DNA of 64,000 nucleotides. Origin: Asticcacaulis sp. GTDB taxonomy: Bacteria > Pseudomonadota > Alphaproteobacteria > Caulobacterales > Caulobacteraceae. A model generated the notes under the pieces. That model worked only from the letters and a program-made list of their open reading frames with translations, did no database searches and was not told the DNA's origin. This document shows positions 30,909 through 41,099 of the stretch, one piece after another; within the stretch, counting starts at the first letter, position 1, and each line of letters starts with the position of its first letter. The DNA lies in assembly GCA_024707255.1 (NCBI GenBank), contig JANQAC010000002.1:1296001-1360000 (forward strand). Direction: 5' to 3'. The position numbers and the translations under genes are program-made.

Positions 30909-30914
30909 GATCCC

Positions 30915-32228
30915 CTACTCCGCCGCCATCGTATGGCCGGCAAAATTGCTCTTGCGTGACCGGTAAAGCGCGATGCGTTCCTCGATTTCCGGACGGAAGT
31001 GACGGATCAGGCCCTGGATCGGCCAGGCCGCCGCGTCACCAAGCGCGCAGATGGTGTGGCCTTCGATCTGGGTGGTCACTTCCAGCAGGGTGTCGATTTC
31101 CGACGGATCGGCATCGCCCTTCACCATGCGCTCCATGACGCGCCACATCCAGCCGGTGCCTTCGCGGCATGGCGTACACTGGCCACAGCTCTCATGCTTG
31201 TAGAAATAGCTCAGGCGGGCAATGGCGCGGATCAGGTCGGTCGACTTGTCCATGACGATGACCGCCGCCGTGCCGAGGCCCGACTTCAGGTTGCGGAGCG
31301 TGTCGAAATCCATCGGCAGGTTTTCGCATTGCTCGGCCGTGATCATCGGCACCGATGACCCGCCGGGAATGACGGCCTTCAGATTGTCCCAGCCACCACG
31401 AATGCCGCCGCAGTGATCCTCGATCAGTGTGCGGAACGGGATCGACATGGCTTCTTCGATATTGCACGGCTTGTTGACGTGGCCGGAGACGCAGAACAGC
31501 TTGGTGCCGGTATTGTTTGGCGCGCCGAACGAGGCGAACCAGGCCGCGCCGCGGCGCAGGATGGTGCCAACCACGGCGATCGATTCCACATTGTTGACGG
31601 TCGTCGGGCACCCATAGAGGCCCGAACCGGCCGGAAATGGCGGCTTCAGGCGCGGCTGGCCCTTCTTGCCTTCCAGCGATTCCAGAAGCGCGGTTTCCTC
31701 GCCGCAGATATAGGCGCCGGCGCCGTGGTGGATATAGACATCGAAATCCCAGCCATGGATGTTGTTCTTGCCGATCAGCTTCGCCTCATAGGCTTGCTTG
31801 ACGGCGGCTTCCATGCGCTCACGCTCCTGCACATATTCACCGCGCAGGTAGATGTAACAGGCATGGGCCTGCATGGCGAAGGACGCGATCAGGCAGCCTT
31901 CGATCAGCAGATGCGGATCATGGCGCATGATCTCGCGGTCCTTGCAGGTGCCGGGTTCGGATTCGTCGGCATTGACCACCAGATAATGCGGGCGGTCCTT
32001 GACTTCCTTCGGCATGAAGGACCACTTCAGGCCGGTCGAGAAACCAGCGCCGCCGCGGCCACGCAGGCCGGAATTCTTGACGTTGGTGATGATCCACTCG
32101 GCGCCGTAGGACAGAATGTCCTTCGTGGCGTTCCAGCAGCCACGCTGCTTCGCCCCCTCCAGGCCCCAGTCATGGAAGCCGTAGAGATTGGTGAAAATAC
32201 GATCCTTATCTTCGAGAATGCCAACCAT
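30915..32228 (-). CDS. nuoF: NADH-quinone oxidoreductase subunit F
   Basis: NuoF binds NADH, FMN and the N3 [4Fe-4S] cluster. The 437 residues contain [17 protein letters not shown] (NADH/FMN loop), [31 protein letters not shown], and the cluster motif [18 protein letters not shown]. It follows nuoE after 2 bp and precedes the TM2 gene. Confidence 0.96.
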   Translation of the reverse strand: MVGILEDKDRIFTNLYGFHDWGLEGAKQRGCWNATKDILSYGAEWIITNVKNSGLRGRGGAGFSTGLKWSFMPKEVKDRPHYLVVNADESEPGTCKDREIMRHDPHLLIEGCLIASFAMQAHACYIYLRGEYVQERERMEAAVKQAYEAKLIGKNNIHGWDFDVYIHHGAGAYICGEETALLESLEGKKGQPRLKPPFPAGSGLYGCPTTVNNVESIAVVGTILRRGAAWFASFGAPNNTGTKLFCVSGHVNKPCNIEEAMSIPFRTLIEDHCGGIRGGWDNLKAVIPGGSSVPMITAEQCENLPMDFDTLRNLKSGLGTAAVIVMDKSTDLIRAIARLSYFYKHESCGQCTPCREGTGWMWRVMERMVKGDADPSEIDTLLEVTTQIEGHTICALGDAAAWPIQGLIRHFRPEIEERIALYRSRKSNFAGHTMAAE

Positions 32229-32230
32229 GA

Positions 32231-32911
32231 TTACGCTTTCACCTCAGGCTTGGGCGCTTCCGTACCGGGCGCATTCGGAATCTTGATCTTCTTCGCGGCA
32301 GAGCCGTCATAGAGCTTCGGATCGGTCAAGGAGGACACGCCACCCAGCGGTTCGGACGTGTGGCGGCCATTATAGGGGCCCGGTTTTGGTGACTTGCCGG
32401 CGGCGAAATCATCGATGATCTGCGCCAGATTTTCCGGCGTCAGGTCTTCATAATAATAGTCGTTGATCTGGGCCATCGGCGCATTGCAGCAGGCGCCCAG
32501 GCACTCGACTTCCTGCCAGGTGAACTTGCCATCGGCCGACAGCTTGTCCTTCGGACCGATCTTGTCCTTGCACACCTTGATCAGGGCATCAGATCCGCGC
32601 AACATGCACGGCGTGGTGCCGCATACCTGAATCAGGGCCGCAGAGCCGACCGGTTCCAGCATGAACATGGTATAGAAGGTCGCCACTTCAAAAACGCGAA
32701 TCTGCGGCATCGCCAGCAGTTTGGCGATAGCGGTGATGGCGGGTTCGGACACCCAGCCTTCCTGCTTCTGCACCAGCCATAGAATCGGGATCACCGCGCT
32801 CTGGCGGCGGCTTTCAGGATATTTGGCAATCCACCAGTTGGCCTTTTCAAGCGTTTCCGCTGAGAAGGTAAAACTGGCCGGTTGCTCCTTGGCGAGACGA
32901 CGAACGGACAT
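32231..32911 (-). CDS. nuoE: NADH-quinone oxidoreductase subunit E
   Basis: NuoE carries the N1a [2Fe-2S] cluster and pairs with NuoF. The 226 residues show the thioredoxin-like fold with [15 protein letters not shown] and [17 protein letters not shown], giving the four Cys ligands. A C-terminal Pro/Lys-rich tail of about 60 residues extends beyond the core, as in other alphaproteobacteria. An 85-bp gap separates it from the upstream paralogous pair. Confidence 0.95.
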   Translation of the reverse strand: MSVRRLAKEQPASFTFSAETLEKANWWIAKYPESRRQSAVIPILWLVQKQEGWVSEPAITAIAKLLAMPQIRVFEVATFYTMFMLEPVGSAALIQVCGTTPCMLRGSDALIKVCKDKIGPKDKLSADGKFTWQEVECLGACCNAPMAQINDYYYEDLTPENLAQIIDDFAAGKSPKPGPYNGRHTSEPLGGVSSLTDPKLYDGSAAKKIKIPNAPGTEAPKPEVKA

Positions 32912-32996
32912 CAGGCCCCTCTACACAAATAAACAGGCAGCGCTTTACACCCGCAGCCCAGGAATGACAGTTTAATTTTTAAGGGTTTCACAGAAA

Positions 32997-33422
32997 TCAC
33001 TGCGTCACCCCATCTGCAACGGCACGGGCCCTGGCGCGGGCGCCATCAATACGCGCGCCGATCTCCTTGATGTGCGGCAGGAAGCGCGCCAGCCGGCGGA
33101 ACACAAAGACCGACAGATAAAGGGCGTAAAGATAGGGCGACGAGGTGAGTTCCGGATGAAAGCGGTAGATGTAATAGCGTACGGCTACCATGACGACGGC
33201 GAAGGGCAGCCAGATAGAACCGTAACGGATCACTTCATCGCGCAGAAACCCCGACGCACCGCCCGGATGATAAGGCCAGGCGCTCTTGCTCATCAGCCAG
33301 CGTACCAGGATGACGGCCGAGATGACCACCACCACGAACAGCAGCGGTAAAAACGCCCACAAAGCCGGATGGGCGTGGAACAGGGCGGCTTGCTGAGCCT
33401 GTTGTGCGGCATATGCGTTCAT
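32997..33422 (-). CDS. WPYH-motif membrane protein B in the nuo operon
   Basis: This 141-residue protein has an N-terminal transmembrane segment (LPLLFVVVVISAVILVRWLM), then SKSAWPYHPGGASGFLRDEV. Two more hydrophobic stretches and an Arg/Ala-rich C-terminus follow. It is clearly related to the preceding 119-residue gene: the same WPYHxGGAxG block, F(R/H)PEL and basic tail. Its ATG overlaps that gene's stop (ATGA). It is inserted between nuoD and nuoE. I do not recognise the family. By position it may be an accessory or assembly factor of complex I. Confidence 0.75.
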   Translation of the reverse strand: MNAYAAQQAQQAALFHAHPALWAFLPLLFVVVVISAVILVRWLMSKSAWPYHPGGASGFLRDEVIRYGSIWLPFAVVMVAVRYYIYRFHPELTSSPYLYALYLSVFVFRRLARFLPHIKEIGARIDGARARARAVADGVTQ

Positions 33423-33778
33423 TTCTGCATGGCCTCATAACGGGCATTGCGCGCGGCGCGCACACGCGCCTGCGCTGCTGCCACCACGGGCAGCCGGCGG
33501 GCACCAAGCAAACCGATCACCGCAATGCCCAGAAGGACAAAGCGGGCCGTTTCGTTTTCAAGCTCGGGCCTGAACTGGACGAGCAGCGTAAAACTCAAGA
33601 CGCAGACCAGCATCGGGATAACCGGCAGGAACAGGTAAAGGAGCATGTCCATGACATATCCCCTGGCGCCACCCGAATGGTAGGGCCAGCTTGGACGCGA
33701 CAGGAACAGGCTCAAGGCCATCATGGCAACCAGCAGTCCTGCGGCGATCAATACACCGGTCAGCGGGGCATCGGTCAT
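33419..33778 (-). CDS. WPYH-motif membrane protein A in the nuo operon
   Basis: This 119-residue protein has an N-terminal transmembrane segment, the block [19 protein letters not shown], two more hydrophobic segments and a basic C-terminus ([12 protein letters not shown]). The order of parts and the motif match the 141-residue neighbour, so the two probably arose by tandem duplication. Its ATG overlaps the nuoD stop, giving tight translational coupling to complex I genes. No known family or catalytic residue is apparent. Confidence 0.75.
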   Translation of the reverse strand: MTDAPLTGVLIAAGLLVAMMALSLFLSRPSWPYHSGGARGYVMDMLLYLFLPVIPMLVCVLSFTLLVQFRPELENETARFVLLGIAVIGLLGARRLPVVAAAQARVRAARNARYEAMQK

Positions 33779-34989
33779 CGGTCGATTTCCCCGAAGACGA
33801 TGTCGAGCGAACCCAGAATGGCGGAGACGTCGGCCAGCAGGTGGCCGCGGTTCAGCCAGTCCATGGCCTGCAGGTGCGGGAAGCCCGGCGCGCGGATCTT
33901 GCAGCGATAAGGCTTGTTGGTGCCGTCGGAGACCAGATAGACGCCGAATTCACCTTTCGGCGCCTCGACACAGGCATAGACCTCGCCTTCCGGCGTCTTG
34001 AAGCCTTCGGTATAGAGCTTGAAGTGATGGATCAGGGCTTCCATCGAATTCTTCATTTCGGCGCGGCGCGGCGGCGTCACCTTATGGTCGGTCGAAAGGA
34101 CCGGACCGGGCGTTACCTTAAGCTTGTCAATACATTGCAGCATGATCTTAACTGACTGGCGCATCTCCTCGACGCGGCAGAGGTAACGGTCCCAGCAGTC
34201 GCCATTTTTGCCGAGCGGGATATCGAATTCCAGCTCGTCATAGCATTCATACGGCTGCGACTTGCGCAGATCCCAGGCCACGCCAGAGCCCCGCAGCATG
34301 ACGCCGGTAAAACCCCAGTCGAACGCCTGCTCTTTCGACACCACGCCGATATCGACATTGCGCTGCTTGAAGATGCGGTTTTCGGTGATCAGGGTTTCGA
34401 TATCGTCGAGCGCCGGCAGATATTCCTTATTGCACCAGTCGGCGATATCCTCGATCAGTTCCGGTGGCAGATCCTGATGGACCCCGCCCGGACGGAAATA
34501 GTTGGCGTGCAGGCGGGCGCCGCAAGCACGCTCATAGAAGACCATCAGCTTTTCACGATGCTCAAAGCCCCAGATCGGCGGCGTCAGCGCACCGACGTCC
34601 ATGGCCTGGGTTGTCGTATTCATGATGTGCGACAGGATGCGGCCGATTTCCGAGTACAGTACGCGAATCAACTGGCCGCGCTTGGGCACTTCGAGGCCCA
34701 GCAGCTTTTCGATGGCCAGGCAGAAGGCGTGCTCCTGGTTCATCGGTGCCACATAATCGAGGCGGTCGAAATAGGGCACGTTTTGCAGATAGGTGCGCGA
34801 TTCCATCAGCTTTTCGGTGCCGCGATGCAGCAGGCCGATATGCGGATCGACGCGTTCGACCATTTCACCGTCGAGATCGAGCACAAGGCGCAGTACACCG
34901 TGCGCCGCGGGATGCTGCGGGCCGAAATTGATCGTGAACTTGCGATCATCATCGCCCTTGTTCACAAAAGGCTCTACACCGTCTGCCAT
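33775..34989 (-). CDS. nuoD: NADH-quinone oxidoreductase subunit D
   Basis: NuoD is the 49-kDa subunit that forms the quinone pocket with NuoB. The 404 residues show [40 protein letters not shown], and YEREDYVAPM-type [20 protein letters not shown], and end with the usual [14 protein letters not shown]. It lies after nuoC with a 43-bp gap. Confidence 0.96.
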   Translation of the reverse strand: MADGVEPFVNKGDDDRKFTINFGPQHPAAHGVLRLVLDLDGEMVERVDPHIGLLHRGTEKLMESRTYLQNVPYFDRLDYVAPMNQEHAFCLAIEKLLGLEVPKRGQLIRVLYSEIGRILSHIMNTTTQAMDVGALTPPIWGFEHREKLMVFYERACGARLHANYFRPGGVHQDLPPELIEDIADWCNKEYLPALDDIETLITENRIFKQRNVDIGVVSKEQAFDWGFTGVMLRGSGVAWDLRKSQPYECYDELEFDIPLGKNGDCWDRYLCRVEEMRQSVKIMLQCIDKLKVTPGPVLSTDHKVTPPRRAEMKNSMEALIHHFKLYTEGFKTPEGEVYACVEAPKGEFGVYLVSDGTNKPYRCKIRAPGFPHLQAMDWLNRGHLLADVSAILGSLDIVFGEIDR

Positions 34990-35032
34990 GAAATCAAACC
35001 CTTATCCGTAACTCTTAATGCCAGGCCAGAGC

Positions 35033-35635
35033 CTAGACCTTCGCCTTCTCGTCGCCCGGCAGCACATATTGTGCGCCTTCCCACGGCGACAGGAAGTCGA
35101 ATTTGCGATATTCCTGAGTGAGCTTTACCGGCTCATAGATCACGCGTTTCTGTTCTTCATCATAACGCACCTCGACATGCCCCGTCATCGGGAAGTCCTT
35201 GCGTAAGGGGTGGCCCTGGAAGCCATAATCCGTCAGCAAACGACGCAGGTCAGGGTGATTCGAGAACAACATGCCGTACATGTCGAAGGCTTCGCGCTCA
35301 TACCAGTCGGCATTGGGATAGATCGAACGAATCGACGGCACCGGCAGCACTTCATCGGTCTGCACCTTGACGCGCAGCCGGATGTTCTGGGTCAGCGACA
35401 GCAGATGGTAGACCACATCGAAACGCAGCGCCCGCTTGGGATAATCGGCGCCGCAGACATCGATCAACTGGTGGAAGCGGTAAGGCGCCTGCTTCAGCTT
35501 CGCCATGATCTCGACGATGCGCTCACGATCGACCGTCAGGGTCAGTTCGCCAAAAGCGATGACCGATTCGACAATCGCTTCCTTGAAATCGGCCTGGGTC
35601 TTTTCGGCAAGCACCTGTAGTTTTTCCAAAGACAT
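35033..35635 (-). CDS. nuoC: NADH-quinone oxidoreductase subunit C
   Basis: NuoC is the 30-kDa peripheral-arm subunit. The product has 200 residues from ATG 35635, preceded by AAGGGGC. The same frame is open further upstream to 35824, but that extension is antisense-like and overlaps nuoB. Signatures are [21 protein letters not shown] and [16 protein letters not shown], close to the family consensus. Confidence 0.95.
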   Translation of the reverse strand: MSLEKLQVLAEKTQADFKEAIVESVIAFGELTLTVDRERIVEIMAKLKQAPYRFHQLIDVCGADYPKRALRFDVVYHLLSLTQNIRLRVKVQTDEVLPVPSIRSIYPNADWYEREAFDMYGMLFSNHPDLRRLLTDYGFQGHPLRKDFPMTGHVEVRYDEEQKRVIYEPVKLTQEYRKFDFLSPWEGAQYVLPGDEKAKV

Positions 35636-35649
35636 ATTTGCCCCTTTCC

Positions 35650-36210
35650 TTAGCGACGGATGCTGCCGGTACGGCGAATCTTCTTCTGCAATTGCAGAAG
35701 GCCGTACAGAAGAGCCTCGGCCGAAGGCGGACATCCGGGAACATAGACGTCCACCGGCACGATGCGGTCGCAACCACGCACGACGCTGTAGCTGTAGTGA
35801 TAATAGCCGCCGCCATTGGCACAAGAGCCCATGGAAAGCACGTAGCGCGGGTCGGGCATCTGGTCATAGACCTTGCGCAGCGCCGGCGCCATCTTGTTGG
35901 TCAGGGTGCCGGCAACGATCATCAGGTCGGACTGGCGCGGTGAGGCACGCGGGGCCATGCCGAAGCGCTCCATATCGTAGCGCGGCATAGACGCCTGCAT
36001 CATTTCGACGGCGCAGCACGCCAGACCGAAGGTCATCCACATCAGCGAACCGGTACGGGCCCAGGTGATGACATCGTCAGCCGAAGCGACCAGGAAGCCC
36101 TTCTGATCCAGTTCCGCCGAGACCTGCTCGAAGAACTTGTCATGAACCGCGGGATCATAGCCTTCAACCGAAGACCGGCCAGCAGATCCGGCAGGAATGA
36201 TTACTCCCAT
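35650..36210 (-). CDS. nuoB: NADH-quinone oxidoreductase subunit B
   Basis: NuoB carries cluster N2, the last electron carrier before quinone. The start is ATG 36210 ([11 protein letters not shown]), giving 186 residues; the upstream open frame is discarded because it overlaps nuoA. The cluster ligands are in [31 protein letters not shown] and [18 protein letters not shown]. It overlaps the nuoA stop by 10 bases. Confidence 0.95.
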   Translation of the reverse strand: MGVIIPAGSAGRSSVEGYDPAVHDKFFEQVSAELDQKGFLVASADDVITWARTGSLMWMTFGLACCAVEMMQASMPRYDMERFGMAPRASPRQSDLMIVAGTLTNKMAPALRKVYDQMPDPRYVLSMGSCANGGGYYHYSYSVVRGCDRIVPVDVYVPGCPPSAEALLYGLLQLQKKIRRTGSIRR

Positions 36211-36578
36211 TCCAGGGCTCCTTTTTTCCACACATATATATAGCCGAGACCCAGTTCGACCAGGAAGGTTACCATTGACCAGAAAGCGACGTGCATTCCG
36301 CCATTGGGCATGTCGAACAGCGACACCGCCCACGGGAACAGGAACGAGGCTTCCAGATCGAAGATGATGAAGAGGATGGACACCAGATAGAACCTGACGT
36401 CGAATTTCTGGCGGGCCGAATCGAACGCATTGAAACCGCATTCATAGGCCGACAGCTTTTCGGTATCCGGCGCCTTGGGCGCGATCACCAGCGCGCCAAT
36501 CATGAAGCCGAGTCCCAGAAGGGTCGCTACGCCTATAAAGATGATGACGGGAAGATATTGCAGAAGAAATGCGTTCAT
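36201..36578 (-). CDS. nuoA: NADH-quinone oxidoreductase subunit A
   Basis: NuoA is a three-helix membrane subunit and the first gene of the operon. The start is ATG 36578 ([14 protein letters not shown]), preceded by AGGTGACCT; an extended frame to 36617 lacks family homology. The 125 residues contain [25 protein letters not shown] [20 protein letters not shown] and [15 protein letters not shown], both standard for NuoA. Confidence 0.95.
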   Translation of the reverse strand: MNAFLLQYLPVIIFIGVATLLGLGFMIGALVIAPKAPDTEKLSAYECGFNAFDSARQKFDVRFYLVSILFIIFDLEASFLFPWAVSLFDMPNGGMHVAFWSMVTFLVELGLGYIYVWKKGALEWE

Positions 36579-36620
36579 CAGGTCACCTAACCCCTCACTA
36601 TAAAACACGGACCGCATTCG

Positions 36621-36647
36621 AAGCGCTTTTTGGCAAGCGCTTTTGGC
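36621..36647. repeat. Tandem 13-14 bp repeat upstream of nuoA
   Basis: AAGCGCTTTTTGGC (36621-36634) is followed immediately by AAGCGCTTTTGGC (36635-36647). It lies about 45 bp upstream of nuoA, where promoter elements are expected. The remaining intergenic stretch to the tRNA-Asp promoter shows no supported gene. Confidence 0.4.
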
Positions 36648-36882
36648 AGGCGCATCCGGCGACGATATTAACTATCGCCCCGGACTCAGTCAGTAGGCTA
36701 TTAGACCACTCTGTTCAAAGCTTCAAACCATTGCGGTGCGAAAAAATCACCTTTTGCCCACTTTCTTTCACTTTTTAGCCCTCTTGCACATACAATGAAA
36801 ATCAGTCGCAATTAACGCTCTTTAAGTTACAAAGTTATCCAGTGGTTTGGTTCTGGCGTGACGATTTTTTCCGAATTACATG

Positions 36883-36912
36883 TTGACACCCCCTCGCCCG
36901 CCGAACTACTAA
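36883..36912 (+). promoter_or_regulatory. Promoter of tRNA-Asp copy 1
   Basis: TTGACA (36883-36888) and TACTAA (36907-36912) are 18 bp apart, 55 bp before the tRNA. The second copy has the same pair at 37169-37174 and 37192-37197. Confidence 0.65.
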
Positions 36913-36967
36913 GCGCACCTCTTCGAGCGATGGCGGTGACGCTGTCATGATGAAGATACAAGGGAAT

Positions 36968-37044
36968 GCGGGTGTAGCTCAGTTGGTTAGAGTGTCGGCC
37001 TGTCACGCCGAAGGTCGCGGGTTCGAGCCCCGTCACTCGCGCCA
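36968..37044 (+). tRNA. tRNA-Asp (GUC), copy 1
   Basis: It has acceptor GCGGGTG/CACTCGC, anticodon loop CTGTCAC with GTC at 37002-37004, TTCGAGC T-loop, discriminator G and encoded CCA. It is 77 nt long and identical to the copy 279 bp downstream. Confidence 0.95.
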
Positions 37045-37080
37045 CCCCTGCTTTGGTTAAGCAACGGGTGGCACCGCATT
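37041..37080 (+). terminator. Terminator of tRNA-Asp copy 1
   Basis: GCCACCC pairs with GGGTGGC, extended by TGCTT/AAGCA, then ACCGCATTTT. The stem begins at the tRNA 3' end. Confidence 0.75.
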
Positions 37081-37168
37081 TTCCCTGTCTTCAATATTCT
37101 CCTGAAATACTTTTCTCACCGACACAGGCCGCGACACAAGCGGCTTGTGAATGACTGCGCTTTTGTTG

Positions 37169-37197
37169 TTGACACCCCGTTCCGCCCGAACTACTAA
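37169..37197 (+). promoter_or_regulatory. Promoter of tRNA-Asp copy 2
   Basis: TTGACA (37169-37174) and TACTAA (37192-37197) are 17 bp apart. The sequence between tRNA copies has otherwise diverged, so conservation of the pair supports its use. Confidence 0.65.
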
Positions 37198-37246
37198 GCG
37201 CGTCTTCTCAACGGACAGCTTCACTGGCCGTCGGGATTAGGGAAAT

Positions 37247-37323
37247 GCGGGTGTAGCTCAGTTGGTTAGAGTGTCGGCCTGTCACGCCGAAGGTCGCGGG
37301 TTCGAGCCCCGTCACTCGCGCCA
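37247..37323 (+). tRNA. tRNA-Asp (GUC), copy 2
   Basis: It is identical in sequence to copy 1, with anticodon GTC at 37281-37283. The flanking unit, from TTGACA to the terminator, is also duplicated. Confidence 0.95.
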
Positions 37324-37359
37324 CCCCTGCTTTGGTTAAGCAACGGGTGGCACCGCATT
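37320..37359 (+). terminator. Terminator of tRNA-Asp copy 2
   Basis: It has the same hairpin as copy 1 (GCCACCC with GGGTGGC) and the same ACCGCATTTT tail. The following 330 bp up to the autotransporter hold no gene I can support. Confidence 0.75.
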
Positions 37360-37695
37360 TTCCCTGAATTTGCCTTTCAGATTATCAGATATTATCCACG
37401 CGTGGCGCGTTTGCGCCATGTCCGTTTTGCCTGCACGCGTAGCGTCGGCGGACATAATTAAGCCCTCTTTATTTCCAAATTTGCGACACGACTGAAACGC
37501 GGATTGCTGATCCGAAGCAATTGGTGTGCGCCAAATGGCGTTTGCCACCTTTTCGACGGTAAAAATAAAGGTTAAGAGGTGAGCCTTGGTTTCACGAACG
37601 ACATATACGAAGGCCGCGGGATCACCGGACAGTATCCAATAGCGGGCCTCACCTCCATCCACTCAATATAAAGCATCCCAGGGAAGCTTATCCAA

Positions 37696-40600
37696 ATGCG
37701 CAAACACAGACTACTGACCGCAACCGCCCTCACCCTGAGCCTGGGCCTTGTTGCCCTTGCGGGGGCAGGCGGTCAGGCCTTTGCCGCCACCACGATTTCC
37801 GATGGCCGTACGACGGGTGTGAAAACCTCGGATACCGGTGATCTGACTGTGGCCACGACCGGGTCGATCACCGTGACCTCTGGTAATGCGATAACGGTTG
37901 ATTCGAATAATTCGGTCACGCTCAACGGCAAGATCGATATGCTGAAGTCGGCCGATGGTTCGACCGGTATCCTGATCGATGGCGGCCATACGGGCAATCT
38001 GACCATCAGCGCCAATATTACGGTCACCGATGACTACACGCAGTTGGACACCAACAAGGACGCGGACGGCAAAGACGCGCCTGACGGCATCCTGGAGGCC
38101 CCCTTCTCTGATACCAAAACGCGCTACGGTATTCATTCGACGGGGACGACGCCCTTTATCGGCAATGTGGACATCACCGCCGCCAGCACGATCGCGGTCG
38201 ATGGCAATAATTCCTACGGCGTCCGCTTTGAAAACAATATCCAGGGTAATTTTACCATGGACGGCACCGTCACCCTGAATGGTGACAACAGTACGGCTGT
38301 ATCCCTGGAAAATGGCGCAACGGGGAATGTCTATCTTAGCGGTGCGATCACCGCCCACGGCAAGGACAGCGGCGCCGTGAAACTGGCCGGTGACTTCGGC
38401 GGCAATGTCATTATCGACGGCACCTATACCGGAACCGGCTACGCCACCGTCAATGCCCTGGGCGCCGACGCCCTGAAAGTGGTTCTGGCCACCCCGGCTG
38501 ATCTTTACCAGTCAGGCCCGCTCGTCAGCATTGAAGGCAATCTGGCGCAGGGCCTGCTGATCGGTTCGACCATAACGGCCGATACCAGCGACGCCAACAA
38601 GAGCAATACCGACCAGGACGGCAACGGCATCGTGGATGCCAACCAGCAGACCGCCAACCTGACAAATTACGGCGCCGCCCCGGCGTTGCGCATTGGTTCG
38701 GCCACGGGCGACATCACGCTGGGCGGCCTCGTTTTCAATTCCTCAGCCCTGCCCGCCAATAAGCCGGCGATCAACTACGGCCTTTGGGTGCGCGGCGGCA
38801 TTACCGGCTCGGGTGTTTATCAGGATGTCGACAACGTCGCCGTTCAACTGGGCGGCACTGGCCACGCGGTCAACATCGCCAACGGCATAGGCATCGCTGG
38901 CACAGTCTCTTCGACGGCTTACGGCGGCGACGCCACGGCCCTGTCGGTCCAGAGCGGCCTGTCCACGCCCCTGCTCGATGTCACAGGTGCGATTCGCGGC
39001 ACGGCTGTTTCGGCCACGTCCCTGGCCAGTACCGATGCGGACGGCACCAAGCACTATACGACGGTGGGCGACACGACGGCTTATGGCGTCGACATCCTGG
39101 CCGGCGCCAACCTGCCGAAAATCAATGTAGCCGCCGGCGGCGGAATCTATGCCGCGGCCACCGGCTCAACCGAACATGCCGTGGCTATCCGCGACCTGTC
39201 CGGCACGCTGACAGAAATCAATAACAACAATATCATCAGCGCCACGATCTCAGCGTCAGACGACAATGTCGACGGCACCGCCGATTCGCTGGTCAACCGC
39301 CCCATCGCCATCGATGTTCGCGCCAATACATCCGGCGTGACCATCACCCAAACGGACACGGCCCCCACGGACAGCGACGCCGACAAGGCCATTCCCATGC
39401 CCTATATCCTCGGCGATATCCTGCTGGGATCGGGCAACGATTCGATCACCTCCAATGGCGGACTGATTTCCAGCAATATCGATTTCGGCGCGGGCGCCAA
39501 CAGCTTCAAGCTGGATGGCGCTGCCACCTATCTCGGTAAGATGAGTGGCTCCGGAACGGTAGATCTGGATATTGCCAAGGGCACTCTGTACCTCGCTTCC
39601 GGTTCGGCGCTCAGCCTGACCAATCTTCATGTCGGGGCGGAAAGCACCCTGGCCCTGACCCTGGACACCGATCACCCGACCGTGCCGATCTTCACCAACA
39701 GCGGCGCCGCCACCTTCGATGACGGCGCCGCGGTCAGCCTGACGCTTAACAAGCTGATCGTCGCTCCGACCGTATTTACGGTGATGACCGCATCGAATAT
39801 CGACCTGGGCACGCTGGATTCGGTCAATTTGGATGGCAAGATCCCCTATCTCTATCATGCCGACCTGACGACGAATGCCGGCGACACCACGCTCTATGCC
39901 AATTTCCGCCTGAAGAACCAGGAGGAGGCCCAGTATTCGGACAACCAGTACGCCGCTCTCTCCCCCGTTCTGTCCGCCGTGGCCCAGGATACGGCGGCCA
40001 CCAGCATCCTGATGTCGCAAATGACCAAGGAAGGCTTCGACCAGATCTACAATCAGTATCTGCCGGATTATTCGGGTGAAAACCTGCTCAGCCTCGCCAC
40101 GGGCGCCGCTTCGCTGAACCGGACCCTGAGCAGCCTGACGCTTGTACCGGATAATAATGAAGGCCAGTGGTGGCTTCAGGAATACGGCTATCAGGTCAAG
40201 CGCAAATATGGCGAAACCGCCGGCTTCAAATCTACCGGTTTCAGCTTCGCCGGCGGCCGCGAACGTGAAGTCTACGGCAACCAGATGCTCGGCCTGTACC
40301 TGGCCTACACCTCCGGTTCACCGCTCGATACATTCGCCATTGCCGGCGAGAAAATGGTCAATTCCGACGTGACCCTGGGCGGTTACTGGCGTATCCGGAC
40401 CGGCGGACTGAAAGCCTGGGCCCATGTCGGCGCCGGCTATACCTCGTTCGAGACCACCCGGAATATCCTGGCGACCAACGGCACCACCAATATCAACCAC
40501 ATTGCGGCAGCCAAGTGGAGCGGTTACTCCTACAGCGGCGGCGCCGGGGCTTCTTATGAGGTCAAGGCCGGCCGGCTCAGCTTTACCCCGCAACTGCTGA

Positions 40601-40987
40601 CGGACTACTATGCGCTGCGTGAAGAAGCCCATGATGAAACCGGCGGCGGCGATTACTACGATCTTTCCATCGCCGATCGTGACAGCCACCTGATGACGGC
40701 CAGTGCGCTGTTTAATGTCAGCTACAACAAGTTCTTCGCCAAACCGGAAATCTGGTTCGGCTACAAGCAGAACGTCTCGGCGCAGATCGCCGACACCATC
40801 GCCAACTTCAAGGGCGCCACACCCTTCACCTTGACTGGCGGTAATATCGAAGGGGGCGGCCCGGTCGCCGGTTTCCGTATTTCGGCCGACAACCAGTACA
40901 GCTATTTCTCACTGGAAGGCGAATACGAAAAAGAAGGACGATTATACCAACTATTCGGTCTCGCTACGGACACGCTTCCAGTTCTGA
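37696..40987 (+). CDS. Type V autotransporter, large passenger (frameshifted at the 3' end)
   Basis: The gene encodes about 1,096 residues after correction. It has a signal peptide (LLTATALTLSLGLVALAGAG then AFA), a long Thr/Asp/Gly-rich beta-helical passenger and a C-terminal beta-barrel (roughly the last 270 residues). Aspartate-rich segments (DQDGNGIVDANQ, DTNKDADGKDAPDG) resemble calcium-binding loops. One extra G at 40936-40937 shifts the frame. Corrected, the product ends DDYTNYSVSLRTRFQF, the expected final strand with terminal Phe, at a TGA 23 bp before a strong terminator. Passenger function is unknown. Confidence 0.85.
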
Positions 40988-41009
40988 TCGGGCATAAATT
41001 GCAAAATGA

Positions 41010-41041
41010 AAGCCGTCGTGGATATTCGCGGCGGCTTTTTT
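41010..41041 (+). terminator. Terminator after the autotransporter
   Basis: AGCCGTCG pairs with CGGCGGCT around a 10-base loop, followed by TTTTTT. It falls inside the uncorrected autotransporter frame, so it supports the corrected stop at 40987. Confidence 0.8.
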
Positions 41042-41099
41042 ATGTCCGCTTGCCATTTGAGGCGTTTTGAGCACATTCAGACCTGACTGGAGACGCGCA

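Noticed and set aside
36827..37045. A 72-residue minus-strand reading frame over the first tRNA-Asp
   Set aside because: It is the antisense translation of the tRNA (ARVTGLEPATFGVTGRH is a well-known false product of such loci).
37336..37662. A 108-residue minus-strand ORF between tRNA-Asp and the autotransporter
   Set aside because: It has no good ribosome-binding site, recognisable family or partner, and its end overlaps the tRNA terminator. Some of the sequence looks protein-like, so a search would settle it.
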